A stretch of DNA of 28,429 nt from Firmicutes bacterium UBA5774 (GCA_002418625.1 DIEM01000062.1:16945-45373), one strand, 5' to 3'; positions 7,512 through 15,941 are shown, counted from the first letter of the stretch. Numbers and translations are program-made. The notes: generated by a model from the sequence alone, not told the origin.

Positions 7512-8397
7512 AAGTCTGATCTATGTCATAAAGCAGGCTTTCCTGCAGATCGTCCGGAATAGGGCGATGAGCTCTGCCTCGCTTTTTTCCATTACGGCGA
7601 TGCTGCTCATCCTCGGGATGTTTTTTATACTTGCGGTCAATGTGAATCTGATCTCTGAAAATGCGAAGAGGCAGTTCGATACGATCCAGATCTATCTGCT
7701 GGATACGGCCGAATGGCCGCCTGTCGCGGACATGATCCGGCAGCTTGACGCGATGCCGGAGGTATCCACGGCGGAATTTGTCAACAAGGATCAGGCTTTA
7801 ACGGAATTGAAAGTACGCTGGGGCGACAATGGTTATCTGCTTGACGGCCTTAATAAGAATCCGTTGCCGAATTCGATCCGCGTCAAAGTGAAACAGCTTG
7901 AATACGCCGATGTCGTTGTCCAAAAGGCGAGGACATTCGAAGGGATTGAGGATATTAAATATTATCAGAGCACTGTCGATAAACTGATCAGCGTGACCAA
8001 CGCGATCCAGATGGCGGCATTGGTCATAATCGTCTTTCTGGTGGTCGTCTCTGTCGTCGTTGTATCGAATACGATCAAGCTGACAGTGCTGGCAAGAGAA
8101 CGGGAAATCAGCATCATGAAATACATAGGAGCAACAAACTGGTTCATCCGAGGGCCTTTCCTGACGGAAGGCATACTTATGGGACTGATTTCGGCTGCGC
8201 TGTCCGCAGGGATCGTCGCATTCATTTATACGAAGATCGTGCGAAGCATGTCCCAGCAGGCTGCGGTATTGTTTTCTTCCGGAATGGTCCCTGAGGAATT
8301 TCTGATCTTCAATCTGGTATGGGTCTTTATCGCCCTTGGGGTGAGCATCGGCGCTCTTGGAAGCATGCTGTCGATGAGAAGATTCCTGGATACGTGA
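7504..8397 (+). CDS. ftsX: Cell division protein FtsX (permease-like)
   Basis: Membrane partner of FtsE. The 297-residue protein has one transmembrane helix near residues 24-48 (SASLFSITAMLLILGMFFILAV), an extracytoplasmic loop of about 120 residues that normally contacts the hydrolase or its activator, and three C-terminal helices (MAALVIIVFLVVVSVVVV, the GILMGLISAALSAGIVAFIY region, and LVWVFIALGVSIGALGSML). LAREREISIMKYIGATNWFIRGPFLTEG is the typical FtsX/MacB-superfamily cytoplasmic segment. ATG 7504 overlaps the ftsE stop by 8 bases, with AGAAGGAG upstream. The in-frame start at 7408 lies inside ftsE and is rejected. Confidence 0.95.
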   Translation: MIRSLIYVIKQAFLQIVRNRAMSSASLFSITAMLLILGMFFILAVNVNLISENAKRQFDTIQIYLLDTAEWPPVADMIRQLDAMPEVSTAEFVNKDQALTELKVRWGDNGYLLDGLNKNPLPNSIRVKVKQLEYADVVVQKARTFEGIEDIKYYQSTVDKLISVTNAIQMAALVIIVFLVVVSVVVVSNTIKLTVLAREREISIMKYIGATNWFIRGPFLTEGILMGLISAALSAGIVAFIYTKIVRSMSQQAAVLFSSGMVPEEFLIFNLVWVFIALGVSIGALGSMLSMRRFLDT

Positions 8398-8413
8398 TAA
8401 GGGGGGGGTATTC

Positions 8414-9532
8414 TTGAAAAAACTGATAGCGGTATTGCTGGTTCTGGCACTGCTTGTCGCTGAAGCGGCCATGGGCATGGTATCTTATGCGGCCGGAGAG
8501 CAGGATCAGCTCGAAGACGTGAACGGTAAGATCAGCAGCGCCCAGCAGAAGCTTACCCAGGGAAAGACCAAGATCAAAAACCTGAATGCACAGATAAAAG
8601 AACTTGATAAAAGGATCCAGGTGCAGCAGGCCGAGATCGCGGCGATCCAGCTGGATATGGATGTCACCGCCCAAAAAATCCTTTTGGCGCAGCAGGCTCT
8701 GAACGAGACAAAAGCGGCCATGCAGGAGCAGAACGAGAATCTTGACAACAGGCTCAGAGCAATGTACAAAAATGGTGACGTAGGATTGATCGAGATCCTT
8801 CTGGGGTCCGAAAACATATCTGATTTCATGACTAATGTCGATATGGTCCAAAAGATATTCGACAATGACGTAGAGCTGCTGCAATATATCGAAGAGCAGT
8901 ATGAAAAGATCGATGCACAGAAACGGGACCTGGAAGCGCTTCAGAATGAGCTGAAGGCCCAGAAAGAAAGCGAAGCGTCCCAGAGGGCGGCTCTCGAGGG
9001 CAATAGAGGGCAGGCGGCAACGCTTAAAGCAGCCGTCGCGCAGGACAACAAGGCTCTGGAGCAGCAGATCGACGAATTGAACGAGCAGGCTGAAGAGCTT
9101 ATTGCCAAAATCAGGGCTCTTCAGGGTGACCAGGCTTATGAAGGCGGCGAGTTCTCCTGGCCGGCCCCCGGCTATACGAGGATCACATCGCCTTATGGAT
9201 ATAGGATACATCCGATCCTCAAGGTCAAGAAGATGCATACGGGGATAGACATCGGCGTTCCATCCAATGGCAATATCGTTGCCGCCAATGGCGGAATCGT
9301 CATCATGTCTGCCTGGTATGGCGGGTACGGCAATGTCGTCATGATCGACCACGGCGGCGGTATCGTGACATTATATGGCCATAACAACAAACTGCTGGTT
9401 AAAAAAGGCGATGCTGTTGTGAAAGGGCAAAAAATCGCCTTGTCCGGCAGTACGGGAAACTCGACGGGTCCACATCTGCATTTTGAGGTTCGCGTGAACG
9501 GTAAATATGAAGACCCGATGAATTGGCTATAA
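8414..9532 (+). CDS. EnvC-like murein hydrolase: signal peptide, coiled coil, M23 domain
   Basis: Secreted peptidoglycan hydrolase (or activator), probably the FtsEX target. The 372 residues comprise a signal peptide (1-26, MKKLIAVLLVLALLVAEAA then SYAAGEQ), a long Gln/Glu/Lys-rich coiled coil (about 30-238) and a C-terminal LytM/M23 domain. The zinc and catalytic residues are present: His275 and Asp279 (MHTGID), His323 (LYGH), and His354/His356 (GPHLHFEV). The intact site predicts real endopeptidase activity, unlike E. coli EnvC, whose M23 domain is degenerate. The start is TTG at 8414, preceded by a run of eight G that serves as the ribosome site. ftsX ends 16 bases upstream, and a hairpin follows the stop. 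Confidence 0.9.
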   Translation: MKKLIAVLLVLALLVAEAAMGMVSYAAGEQDQLEDVNGKISSAQQKLTQGKTKIKNLNAQIKELDKRIQVQQAEIAAIQLDMDVTAQKILLAQQALNETKAAMQEQNENLDNRLRAMYKNGDVGLIEILLGSENISDFMTNVDMVQKIFDNDVELLQYIEEQYEKIDAQKRDLEALQNELKAQKESEASQRAALEGNRGQAATLKAAVAQDNKALEQQIDELNEQAEELIAKIRALQGDQAYEGGEFSWPAPGYTRITSPYGYRIHPILKVKKMHTGIDIGVPSNGNIVAANGGIVIMSAWYGGYGNVVMIDHGGGIVTLYGHNNKLLVKKGDAVVKGQKIALSGSTGNSTGPHLHFEVRVNGKYEDPMNWL

Positions 9533-9550
9533 GGCATGGTAATAAATGCG

Positions 9551-9583
9551 GGCAGATCGTCTTCAGGGGCGGTCTGCCTTTAT
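9551..9583 (+). terminator. Possible weak terminator or attenuator between hydrolase and recJ genes
   Basis: GGCAGATCG (9551-9559) pairs with CGGTCTGCC (9570-9578) with one G-U pair and a 10-base loop, followed by TTTATT. The T-run is broken, so readthrough into recJ is likely. Confidence 0.5.
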
Positions 9584-9617
9584 TGAATGGAGCGAATGGA
9601 TAGAACAAGGAGCTATG

Positions 9618-11324
9618 ATGCGAAAAAAGTGGATCATGAAGGATATCGCCGATCACCGTAAATTAAACGGGATATCGGATATCGTGCTGGATGTCCTTGC
9701 GGCGCGCGGCGTGACCTCCGACGAGGATATTGCCGAATTTCTGTCTCCAAAACCACAGCGGACTTATGATCCTTTTCTGCTGAAGGACATGGGTCAAGCT
9801 GTCGACAAGATTCTGGAAGCGATCAGGAATGATACCAGGATATGTATTTATGGCGATTATGATACGGACGGTGTGACAGCTATCTGCCTTATGCTTGAAT
9901 TCCTGGGAAATTTGACACAAAATATGACGTATTATATCCCTTCCAGATTCGAGGAGGGGTACGGTCTCAACAAAGAGGCGATCGACCTGATCCGAAACGA
10001 TGGAGTCGGTCTCATAATAACAGTGGACTGCGGAAGTACGGCCATTGCTGAGGTTGAATACGCAAAAGGAACGGGTATGGATATCATCGTCACGGATCAT
10101 CATAACATTGACGGAAAAGCTGCGGACTGCCTGGTCATCAATGCAAAGCAGCAAGACTGCCGTTATCCGTTCAAGGAGCTCTGCGGCTGCGGCGTTGCCT
10201 TCAAACTTGCCCAGGCGATCCAGCGCAGGGCCGATATCGGCAGGCAGACGCTTACAAAGCTGCTGGATCTGGTGGCGATCGCCACGATCGGGGATATTGT
10301 GCCATTGATCGACGAAAACAGAACGCTTGTCAAATACGGCATGGAGATCATCAATAAGGGAGGCCGCGAAGGAATCGTCATGCTGGCTCAAGCTGCAGGC
10401 CTTTCGGGACAGACGATCCGCTCCCACCAGATCGCCTATGTTCTTGTTCCGCATCTGAATGCGGCAGGCAGGATGGCCGAAGCCGAATCGGGCGTTATAC
10501 TGCTGACCGCAAAGGAGAACAGATCCATGCGTGATGCAGCGGCGACGCTGGTCTCGAACAACAATGAACGGAAGCGGATCCAGGAGGAGGATTTCAGGAA
10601 GTGCATGGATATAGCCGAAAGCAAGCATGCAAATGACTTGTTCATGGTCATAGATGCCGGCCGGGCCCACGAGGGCATAGCCGGCATAGTGGCAGGCAAG
10701 ATCAAGGATGCGTTCGGAAGGCCGGCGATCGTCGTGACAGGCACAAATGGGGACATGCAGCTCAAGGGAACCGGACGCAGCATTGAAGGGATCAACATCT
10801 ATGAGGTTCTTAAAAAGCATGGCGATTTATTCATCAAATTCGGCGGCCATGCAGGGGCCTGCGGATTTCTGATGGAACCGGCCAACCTCGAGATTCTAAG
10901 AACAGGATTGAACCGCAGCATAAATGAGATTTATGAAAACGACAGCGAGCTGTTCGTTGACAAGCTGAGAATAGATTTGCCCTTGAATCCCGGCGATATT
11001 GATTTTGAACTCGTCTCACAGGTCGAAAGACTTGAGCCGTTCGGTCATCGAAATGAAAAACCCGTTTTTTCACTTGATAATGTCAGCGTCGACCATGTGA
11101 TGCATATGGGGGACGAAAGGCAGCATGCCCGTTTTACGGTACGGGATGCATCCGGATCGATCGATTGTGTCCTTTTCAACGAAGCAGGGGAATACAGGGC
11201 GGAGCTTGAAAAAGGCAGCGTGATATCTGTTGCCGGTTATCCGGACATCAACACATGGAACGGCAGCAGCAAAATTCAGTTTGTCGTCCGGGACATCCGG
11301 TGGTATAGTAATAGAGTCGACTAA
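9618..11324 (+). CDS. recJ: Single-stranded-DNA-specific exonuclease RecJ
   Basis: A 5'-to-3' ssDNA exonuclease of the DHH family acting in recombination and mismatch or base-excision repair. About 568 residues, in the short RecJ range. Motif I is YGDYDTDGVTA (Asp80, Asp82, Asp84), motif II lies around TVDCGST, motif III is the DHH-type VTDHHN, and the DHHA1 domain has KFGGHAGACGF. The C-terminal part has an OB-fold-like HARFTVRDASGSIDCVLF segment. ATG 9618 is preferred over ATG 9615 because AAGGAG (9607-9612) is 5 rather than 2 bases away; the earlier in-frame ATG at 9546 overlaps the upstream hairpin. The gene follows the FtsEX group and immediately precedes an S41 protease gene (3-base gap), so these are probably co-transcribed. 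Confidence 0.94.
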   Translation: MRKKWIMKDIADHRKLNGISDIVLDVLAARGVTSDEDIAEFLSPKPQRTYDPFLLKDMGQAVDKILEAIRNDTRICIYGDYDTDGVTAICLMLEFLGNLTQNMTYYIPSRFEEGYGLNKEAIDLIRNDGVGLIITVDCGSTAIAEVEYAKGTGMDIIVTDHHNIDGKAADCLVINAKQQDCRYPFKELCGCGVAFKLAQAIQRRADIGRQTLTKLLDLVAIATIGDIVPLIDENRTLVKYGMEIINKGGREGIVMLAQAAGLSGQTIRSHQIAYVLVPHLNAAGRMAEAESGVILLTAKENRSMRDAAATLVSNNNERKRIQEEDFRKCMDIAESKHANDLFMVIDAGRAHEGIAGIVAGKIKDAFGRPAIVVTGTNGDMQLKGTGRSIEGINIYEVLKKHGDLFIKFGGHAGACGFLMEPANLEILRTGLNRSINEIYENDSELFVDKLRIDLPLNPGDIDFELVSQVERLEPFGHRNEKPVFSLDNVSVDHVMHMGDERQHARFTVRDASGSIDCVLFNEAGEYRAELEKGSVISVAGYPDINTWNGSSKIQFVVRDIRWYSNRVD

Positions 11325-11327
11325 AAA

Positions 11328-12563
11328 ATGAGGGGTTTGGATAAGAAAATGCTGATGATGAAAAAAAGAAGTCTTGCTTTGATCGTTATATTTTTCATGC
11401 TTGTTTCCGCCGCGGGAACGGCGGCGGTGATCCTGCTCGGCGGTTTGTCCGCAGGAGGCCTGGTTATGGTGCCGAAGACGGAATATGAAGACTACAGGGC
11501 AATCAAGAAAGAATATGCGACCATGTTCGACCTGAAAGAATATATCAATAAAAATTACTATTTGCCGGTGGAAAACGAAGCTCTCAACGAAGGGATCTAT
11601 AAAGGGCTTTTCATGGGGATAGGGGATCCGTATTCCTCGTATTTGTCCAAGGAGGAATATGAAGATATCATGATGTCGACGAGTGGGGAATTCCAGGGGA
11701 TTGGCGTCACGATAGCGCCGGACGACAATGGATTCATCAGCGTTATCGCTCCGATCGAGGATACGCCGGCCGAACGGGCTGGCATAAAAGCAGGGGACAA
11801 AATAGTCAAGGTCGATGACACTGAATACTCATCCGTGACGATCAACGAAGCTGTCAGCGCCATGCGCGGCGAAGCGGGAACCAAAGTGGTCATCGCAGTC
11901 CTGCGCAATGGGCGGATCATCAGTTTCGACATCATACGATCCAATATCATACTCAAGTCCGTTAAATCAGAGATGCTTGAAAACAACATCGGCTATATAA
12001 GGATCACGAATTTTGACGAAAAAACCGGCGAAGAATTCGGCACGCATCTGCGGTCGATAGAGTTGAAAAAACCGGCCGGAATCATCATAGACCTCAGGGA
12101 TAATCCGGGCGGCGTGGTCGACGCCAGCGTGGAGGTCGCCGACAGGCTTCTCGGAGCCGGAGTGATCACATATACGGAGGACAGGGCGGGGAAGAAGGAA
12201 TATTACAAATCCGACGCTGACAAACTGGACATACCTTATGTCGTACTGATCAACAAAGGCTCGGCGAGCGCGTCGGAGATACTGGCGGGAGCGGTGAAGG
12301 ATTTTGAAGCAGCCAAAATAGTTGGAGAGACGTCCTTCGGCAAGGGAATCATCCAGCGGATCACGCCATATGGCGATGATGGAGGCGGGATCAAACTCAC
12401 GGTCATGCAGTATTTTTCTCCGAAGGGCAGCGTTATTCACAAGCAGGGCGTTGAACCGGATGTTCAAGTGGAAATATTGGAAGAGGATTATGTCGACGGT
12501 ACGCTGCCGGAAGAAAACGACAAGCAGATGCTTAAAGCGATCGAGCTTTTATTGAACGAATAA
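11328..12563 (+). CDS. S41 family carboxy-terminal processing protease (CtpA/CtpB-like)
   Basis: A membrane-anchored or exported Ser/Lys protease that trims or degrades envelope proteins. The 411 residues contain an N-terminal hydrophobic anchor (about 15-40), a PDZ domain (about 120-205, GEFQGIGVTIAPDDNG through AGIKAGDKIVKVD) and the S41 catalytic core with DLRDNPGG (255-262), nucleophile Ser314 in GSASASEILAG and general base Lys339 in SFGKG, 25 residues later as in the family. The start is uncertain: ATG 11328 has no clear ribosome site, while ATG 11349 is preceded by GGAT and, farther back, GAGGGG. Clustering with ftsEX recalls the ftsEX-ctpB arrangement of other Bacillota, here split by recJ. 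It ends before a strong terminator. Confidence 0.92.
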   Translation: MRGLDKKMLMMKKRSLALIVIFFMLVSAAGTAAVILLGGLSAGGLVMVPKTEYEDYRAIKKEYATMFDLKEYINKNYYLPVENEALNEGIYKGLFMGIGDPYSSYLSKEEYEDIMMSTSGEFQGIGVTIAPDDNGFISVIAPIEDTPAERAGIKAGDKIVKVDDTEYSSVTINEAVSAMRGEAGTKVVIAVLRNGRIISFDIIRSNIILKSVKSEMLENNIGYIRITNFDEKTGEEFGTHLRSIELKKPAGIIIDLRDNPGGVVDASVEVADRLLGAGVITYTEDRAGKKEYYKSDADKLDIPYVVLINKGSASASEILAGAVKDFEAAKIVGETSFGKGIIQRITPYGDDGGGIKLTVMQYFSPKGSVIHKQGVEPDVQVEILEEDYVDGTLPEENDKQMLKAIELLLNE

Positions 12564-12603
12564 ATTTTTCTGTGCAGGACAGGTAAAAATCTTAAGGGAA
12601 TAA

Positions 12604-12640
12604 AGGAGGGGCTGTATCCATCGAAGGATACAGCCCTTTT
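12604..12640. terminator. Bidirectional terminator between the convergent protease and cation-ATPase genes
   Basis: GGGCTGTATCC (12609-12619) and GGATACAGCCC (12626-12636) form an 11-bp perfect stem with a 6-base loop, then TTTT on the plus strand and an AAAGGAG flank giving CTCCTTT on the minus strand. Confidence 0.88.
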
Positions 12641-12707
12641 GCTTCATGAAGTTCATTAGTTTGCTTGATGAAGGATTTGTTGCGCAAGCTTGATTTCCGG
12701 ATATGTT

Positions 12708-15374
12708 TTATTGACGTTTTCTTCCCAGATAATGGACCAGGACATATAATTCATGGAACCATAGCGGAGCGGTCGCAAGCGCTATGAGCGACATCCATTC
12801 CTTGAGCGATAATTCAACCGTGCCGAACATTTCAACCAGGAAATGCACTTCGGTGACTGCGATCTGAAAGATCAGGCCGAATACGAAAGCAAACAGCATC
12901 ATTTTGTTTTCAATATGGTTGTATCGAAATATCGACTTTTTCAGATTGCGCATGCCGAAGGCATGGAACAGCTGGGAAACACCGAGCACAGTGAAGGCAT
13001 AGGTTTGCGACCGCGTATAGATCTCAGGATCTGTAAGCGAATCGCGGATGCCTTCATAGTTGATGGCCTGCCCGATTTCCATGAGGTGGGTGATCGGTCC
13101 GAATATGTATGCCGTGAGTGTGATCAGACCTATGACTGCGCCGAAATAAAGCGTTGCGGCCAGGCCGCCGTTGGCGAATAGATTCTGGTTCGGGTCACGC
13201 GGCTTTTCCTGCATGATGTCTTTGTCACCGGGATCGACACCGAGTGCCAGGCCCGGAAGAGAGTCAGTGATCAGATTGATCCAGAGAATATGGATCGCTT
13301 TGAGCGGCGAGGCAAGCCCGATAACGATCGCTGTGAACATCGTGATGATTTCCCCAAAATTGGAGGATAGCAGGAATAAAACGGACTTCCTGATGTTTCC
13401 GTAAATGTTTCTGCCTTCTTGAATTGCTTTTTCAATAGATGCGAAATTATCGTCCGTCAAAACCATGTCGGCGGCGCCCTTGGCCACGTCGGTTCCCGTT
13501 ATGCCCATAGCAACGCCTATATCGGCGTATTTCAAGGAGGGAGCGTCATTGACGCCGTCTCCAGTCATTGAAACGATATGGCCATAGGATTTATAGGCCT
13601 TGACGATCATGACCTTGTGCTGCGGCGATACGCGCGCGAATACACGTAAATCAGGCACAATAGCGTTCAATTGCTCCTGGGTCATTTCCGATAAAGTATC
13701 CCCGTCGATGCACTGGGATTCGTCCTCCGCTATGCCGAGCTCCCGTGCAATGGCAAGCGCGGTATCCTTATGGTCGCCGGTTATCATGATGGTCGTGACG
13801 GATGCTTCCTTGAAGATCTGAACAGCCTTTGCGGCTTCCGGTCTTGGCGGGTCGATCATGCCGACGAGTCCGGCGAATACAAGGTCGTCCTCGCTGGCTG
13901 AGGGATCATTTTGCTTGATGGCGAGTGCCAGGACACGGAGAGCAAAAGCAGCCATCTCTTTAGTGGCTTTTTCGATATCGGTGATATCGGCCTCCGTGAT
14001 CGGTCTGATCTCACCGCCGCATAAAATGCCGGTGCATTTTCCAATCAGCCTGTCGACTGCGCCCTTGGTGTAGCTGAGCACCTGGTCGCTGGAATCTTTG
14101 TGGACCGTGGTCATCATTTTACGTGCGGAATCGAAAGCAAGCTCGTTGATTCTGGGTGTCGCGGCCTCCAGATCCTCTTTGACTGTTCCAAAAAGGATGC
14201 CCATGTCAAGAAGCGCAAGCTCCGTCGGATCGCCGTAGCGTCTTTCCTCTTCGATCGTCGCATCGGTGCAGAGAATGAAGCCATCGACAAACAGCTTGTT
14301 TTTCTGATAATCGAAACTTCCAATGTCTGATAAAGCATTATTCGTATAGGCTTTAGTGACGGTCATTTTATTCTGGGTCAATGTGCCGGTCTTGTCCGAG
14401 CAGACGATGCTGACTGACCCTAGTGTTTCAACTGCTGGCAGCTTCCTGACGATCGTATTGACCTTGACCATGCGCTGGACGCCCAGAGCAAGGACGATTG
14501 TAACGACTGCGGGAAGCCCTTCGGGAATCGCCGCTACAGCCAGTGATATGGCGGTCAGCAGCATCTCTCCAACGTCACGGCCCTGATAGAGCGCTATGCC
14601 GAACAAAGCGACGCACAGCACGACAGCAACGATACCCAGGAGCACACCAAGGTCGCCCAGCCGCTTTTGAAGCGGTGTCAGTTCTTCGGAGGATTCATTT
14701 ATAAGACGGGCGATTTTTCCGATCTCCGTTTCCATTCCGGTTTTAACGACGACGCCCTCGCCTCTTCCATATGTGACCGGTGTTGAAAGAAATGCCATGT
14801 TGATCCTGTCACCGAGGGTCGTATCGGCAGTGGCAATAAAATCAGCATCCTTCTGTACCGGAACGGATTCTCCGGTCAGCGCGGATTCTTCTATTTGAAG
14901 ATTGATGCTTGCAGTGAGGCGAAGATCGGCTGGTACGACACGTCCGGCTTCAAGAATGACGATATCGCCGGGAACCAATTCTGCAGCCGGTATTTCCATA
15001 GCCTTGCCGTCGCGGCGGATCAGTGCGACCGGGCTCGAGAGCTTCTTCAGGGCTTCCAGTGATTTTTCGGCTTTTGATTCCTGAACGACGCCGATCGTAG
15101 CGTTCAGAAGGATAACGGCAAGAATGATGATCGAGTCGCTGAATTCCCGCAGGAACATCGAAATGGCGACTGCAGCGAACAGAATGTAGATCATTGGATC
15201 CCGCAGCTGCGCCAGGAACATCTGGATTTTCGTTTTTGGTTTCTTTTCCTCAAATGCGTTTGGCCCGTATTCGGCAATTCGTTTTTTGGCTTCGGAGAAA
15301 CTCAATCCGTGTCGATGATCGACCTTCAGATTGTCGAGCGTTTCTGCGGCTGACATTTTTTCAAACTCAAACAT
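12708..15374 (-). CDS. P2A-type cation-transporting ATPase (Ca2+ and/or Mn2+ exporter)
   Basis: An 888-residue SERCA/PMR1-like pump. Visible elements are the actuator TGES (167-170), the phosphorylated Asp327 in CSDKTGTLT, the nucleotide-domain KGA motif (SYTKGAVD), TGDHKDT, and the hinge MTGDGVNDAP. Ion-site residues typical of Ca2+ pumps are present: AIPEGLP in TM4 (Glu285), SSNFGEI in TM5 and NLITDSLP in TM6. About ten membrane helices are predicted. GGAGGT lies 5 bases before the start. Annotation by homology alone would give calcium; the leader instead looks like a manganese riboswitch, so Mn2+ efflux, or Ca2+/Mn2+ export as in PMR1 pumps, is likely. Transcribed alone, divergently from a YerC-like regulator gene. 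Confidence 0.93.
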   Translation of the reverse strand: MFEFEKMSAAETLDNLKVDHRHGLSFSEAKKRIAEYGPNAFEEKKPKTKIQMFLAQLRDPMIYILFAAVAISMFLREFSDSIIILAVILLNATIGVVQESKAEKSLEALKKLSSPVALIRRDGKAMEIPAAELVPGDIVILEAGRVVPADLRLTASINLQIEESALTGESVPVQKDADFIATADTTLGDRINMAFLSTPVTYGRGEGVVVKTGMETEIGKIARLINESSEELTPLQKRLGDLGVLLGIVAVVLCVALFGIALYQGRDVGEMLLTAISLAVAAIPEGLPAVVTIVLALGVQRMVKVNTIVRKLPAVETLGSVSIVCSDKTGTLTQNKMTVTKAYTNNALSDIGSFDYQKNKLFVDGFILCTDATIEEERRYGDPTELALLDMGILFGTVKEDLEAATPRINELAFDSARKMMTTVHKDSSDQVLSYTKGAVDRLIGKCTGILCGGEIRPITEADITDIEKATKEMAAFALRVLALAIKQNDPSASEDDLVFAGLVGMIDPPRPEAAKAVQIFKEASVTTIMITGDHKDTALAIARELGIAEDESQCIDGDTLSEMTQEQLNAIVPDLRVFARVSPQHKVMIVKAYKSYGHIVSMTGDGVNDAPSLKYADIGVAMGITGTDVAKGAADMVLTDDNFASIEKAIQEGRNIYGNIRKSVLFLLSSNFGEIITMFTAIVIGLASPLKAIHILWINLITDSLPGLALGVDPGDKDIMQEKPRDPNQNLFANGGLAATLYFGAVIGLITLTAYIFGPITHLMEIGQAINYEGIRDSLTDPEIYTRSQTYAFTVLGVSQLFHAFGMRNLKKSIFRYNHIENKMMLFAFVFGLIFQIAVTEVHFLVEMFGTVELSLKEWMSLIALATAPLWFHELYVLVHYLGRKRQ

Positions 15375-15410
15375 TATTTACCTCCAGTGCTACGAAAAAG
15401 ATTCATGTCT

Positions 15411-15455
15411 AAAAAAAAAAACTTTAGGCACGAATAGGCTCTTCATGCCAAAAGT
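15411..15455 (-). terminator. Riboswitch expression platform: intrinsic terminator in the ATPase leader
   Basis: On the minus strand, ACTTTTGGCATGAA (15455-15442), a 7-base loop and TTCGTGCC plus TAAAGT form a long stem (one T-T mismatch, one G-U pair) followed by 11 T. Its 5' strand re-uses the CTTTTG that closes aptamer helix P1, so the two structures exclude each other. Confidence 0.8.
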
Positions 15456-15540
15456 CTGGTTACCTTTACGGATTTATGACCAGGCAGGATCGAGCTGCCA
15501 TGATGTTGATCACAAATTTAAAACTACTCCCTTTTGCTAA
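15447..15540 (-). ncRNA. yybP-ykoY family (manganese) riboswitch aptamer
   Basis: Recognised by eye from the family's conserved parts. On the minus strand CAAAAG (15536-15531) begins helix P1 and runs into GGAGTAG, the hallmark of loop L1. A long hairpin follows: TGATCA with TGGTCA, an internal ACATCAT, then GGCAG with CTGCC. Helix P1 closes with CTTTTG (15454-15449). The element begins at the predicted transcription start and precedes a cation-pump gene, one of the known targets of this class. Mn2+ binding should stabilise P1, block the downstream terminator and turn expression on. Position-specific confirmation needs a covariance model. Confidence 0.75.
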
Positions 15541-15547
15541 CAAAATA

Positions 15548-15576
15548 ATTTTAGAGTAAAAAATAATGATTGTCAA
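15548..15576 (-). promoter_or_regulatory. Promoter of the riboswitch-ATPase transcript
   Basis: On the minus strand a perfect TTGACA (15576-15571), a 17-base spacer and TAAAAT (15553-15548). The start should fall near 15541, at the first base of the aptamer. The -35 box overlaps that of the divergent promoter. Confidence 0.75.
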
Positions 15577-15598
15577 GGAAAAAAGCGGAGAGTATAAT
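15570..15598 (+). promoter_or_regulatory. Promoter of the YerC-like gene
   Basis: TTGTCA (15570-15575), a 17-base spacer and a perfect TATAAT (15593-15598), about 47 bases before the TTG start codon. Its -35 box occupies the same bases as the -35 of the opposing promoter, so the two should compete for RNA polymerase. Confidence 0.7.
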
Positions 15599-15644
15599 CA
15601 TACTGTAAAGCGTTAAAGTGGAAAAATGAAAGGCGGGATTTCAA

Positions 15645-15941
15645 TTGAGCTATGAATCAAGACTGAAGAACAAGGAAACCGATGACTTGTTCAAAGCGAT
15701 ACTGGCCTTGAACGATGAAGAGGATTGTTACCGTTTTTTTGAGGATATCTGCACGATCAAGGAGATCCATTCGCTGGCTCAGCGCCTGCAGGTAGCCAAG
15801 CTGCTGGCCGCCCACAAGACATACAATGAGATCGAGGAGATCACAGGGGCCAGCACTGCCACGATCAGCCGCATCAACCGCTGCCTCATATATGGCGCAG
15901 ACGGCTACAAAAGCATCCTGGAAAGGATCAGGCAGCCTTAG
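15645..15941 (+). CDS. YerC/TrpR-superfamily DNA-binding protein
   Basis: A small 98-residue helical protein of the YerC/YecD family, related to the Trp repressor fold. The C-terminal half has a helix-turn-helix (AHKTYNEIEEITGASTATISRINRCL, about 56-81) ending in GADGYKSILER, as in the family. The regulon of this family is poorly known. The start is TTG at 15645, with AAAGGCGGG just upstream; no in-frame ATG is present nearby. It is transcribed alone, divergently from the cation ATPase with overlapping promoters, so its expression is probably tied to that promoter's activity. A direct role in controlling the pump is possible but not shown. Confidence 0.85.
   Translation: MSYESRLKNKETDDLFKAILALNDEEDCYRFFEDICTIKEIHSLAQRLQVAKLLAAHKTYNEIEEITGASTATISRINRCLIYGADGYKSILERIRQP

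Noticed and set aside
8327..9352. Minus-strand open frame of 341 codons across the M23 hydrolase gene
   Set aside because: Antisense shadow of a gene with signal peptide, coiled coil and complete zinc site; its translation matches nothing known to me.
9663..10820. Long minus-strand open frame of 385 codons inside recJ
   Set aside because: The opposite strand encodes RecJ with all DHH motifs intact; the antisense translation has no recognisable domain and no ribosome site.
12843..13181. Plus-strand open frame of 112 codons opposite the cation ATPase
   Set aside because: Antisense to the conserved C-terminal membrane region of the pump; no domain or promoter.
15411..15421. Run of eleven A considered as a slippage tract or simple repeat
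   Set aside because: On the minus strand it is the T-run of the riboswitch terminator, which explains it fully.
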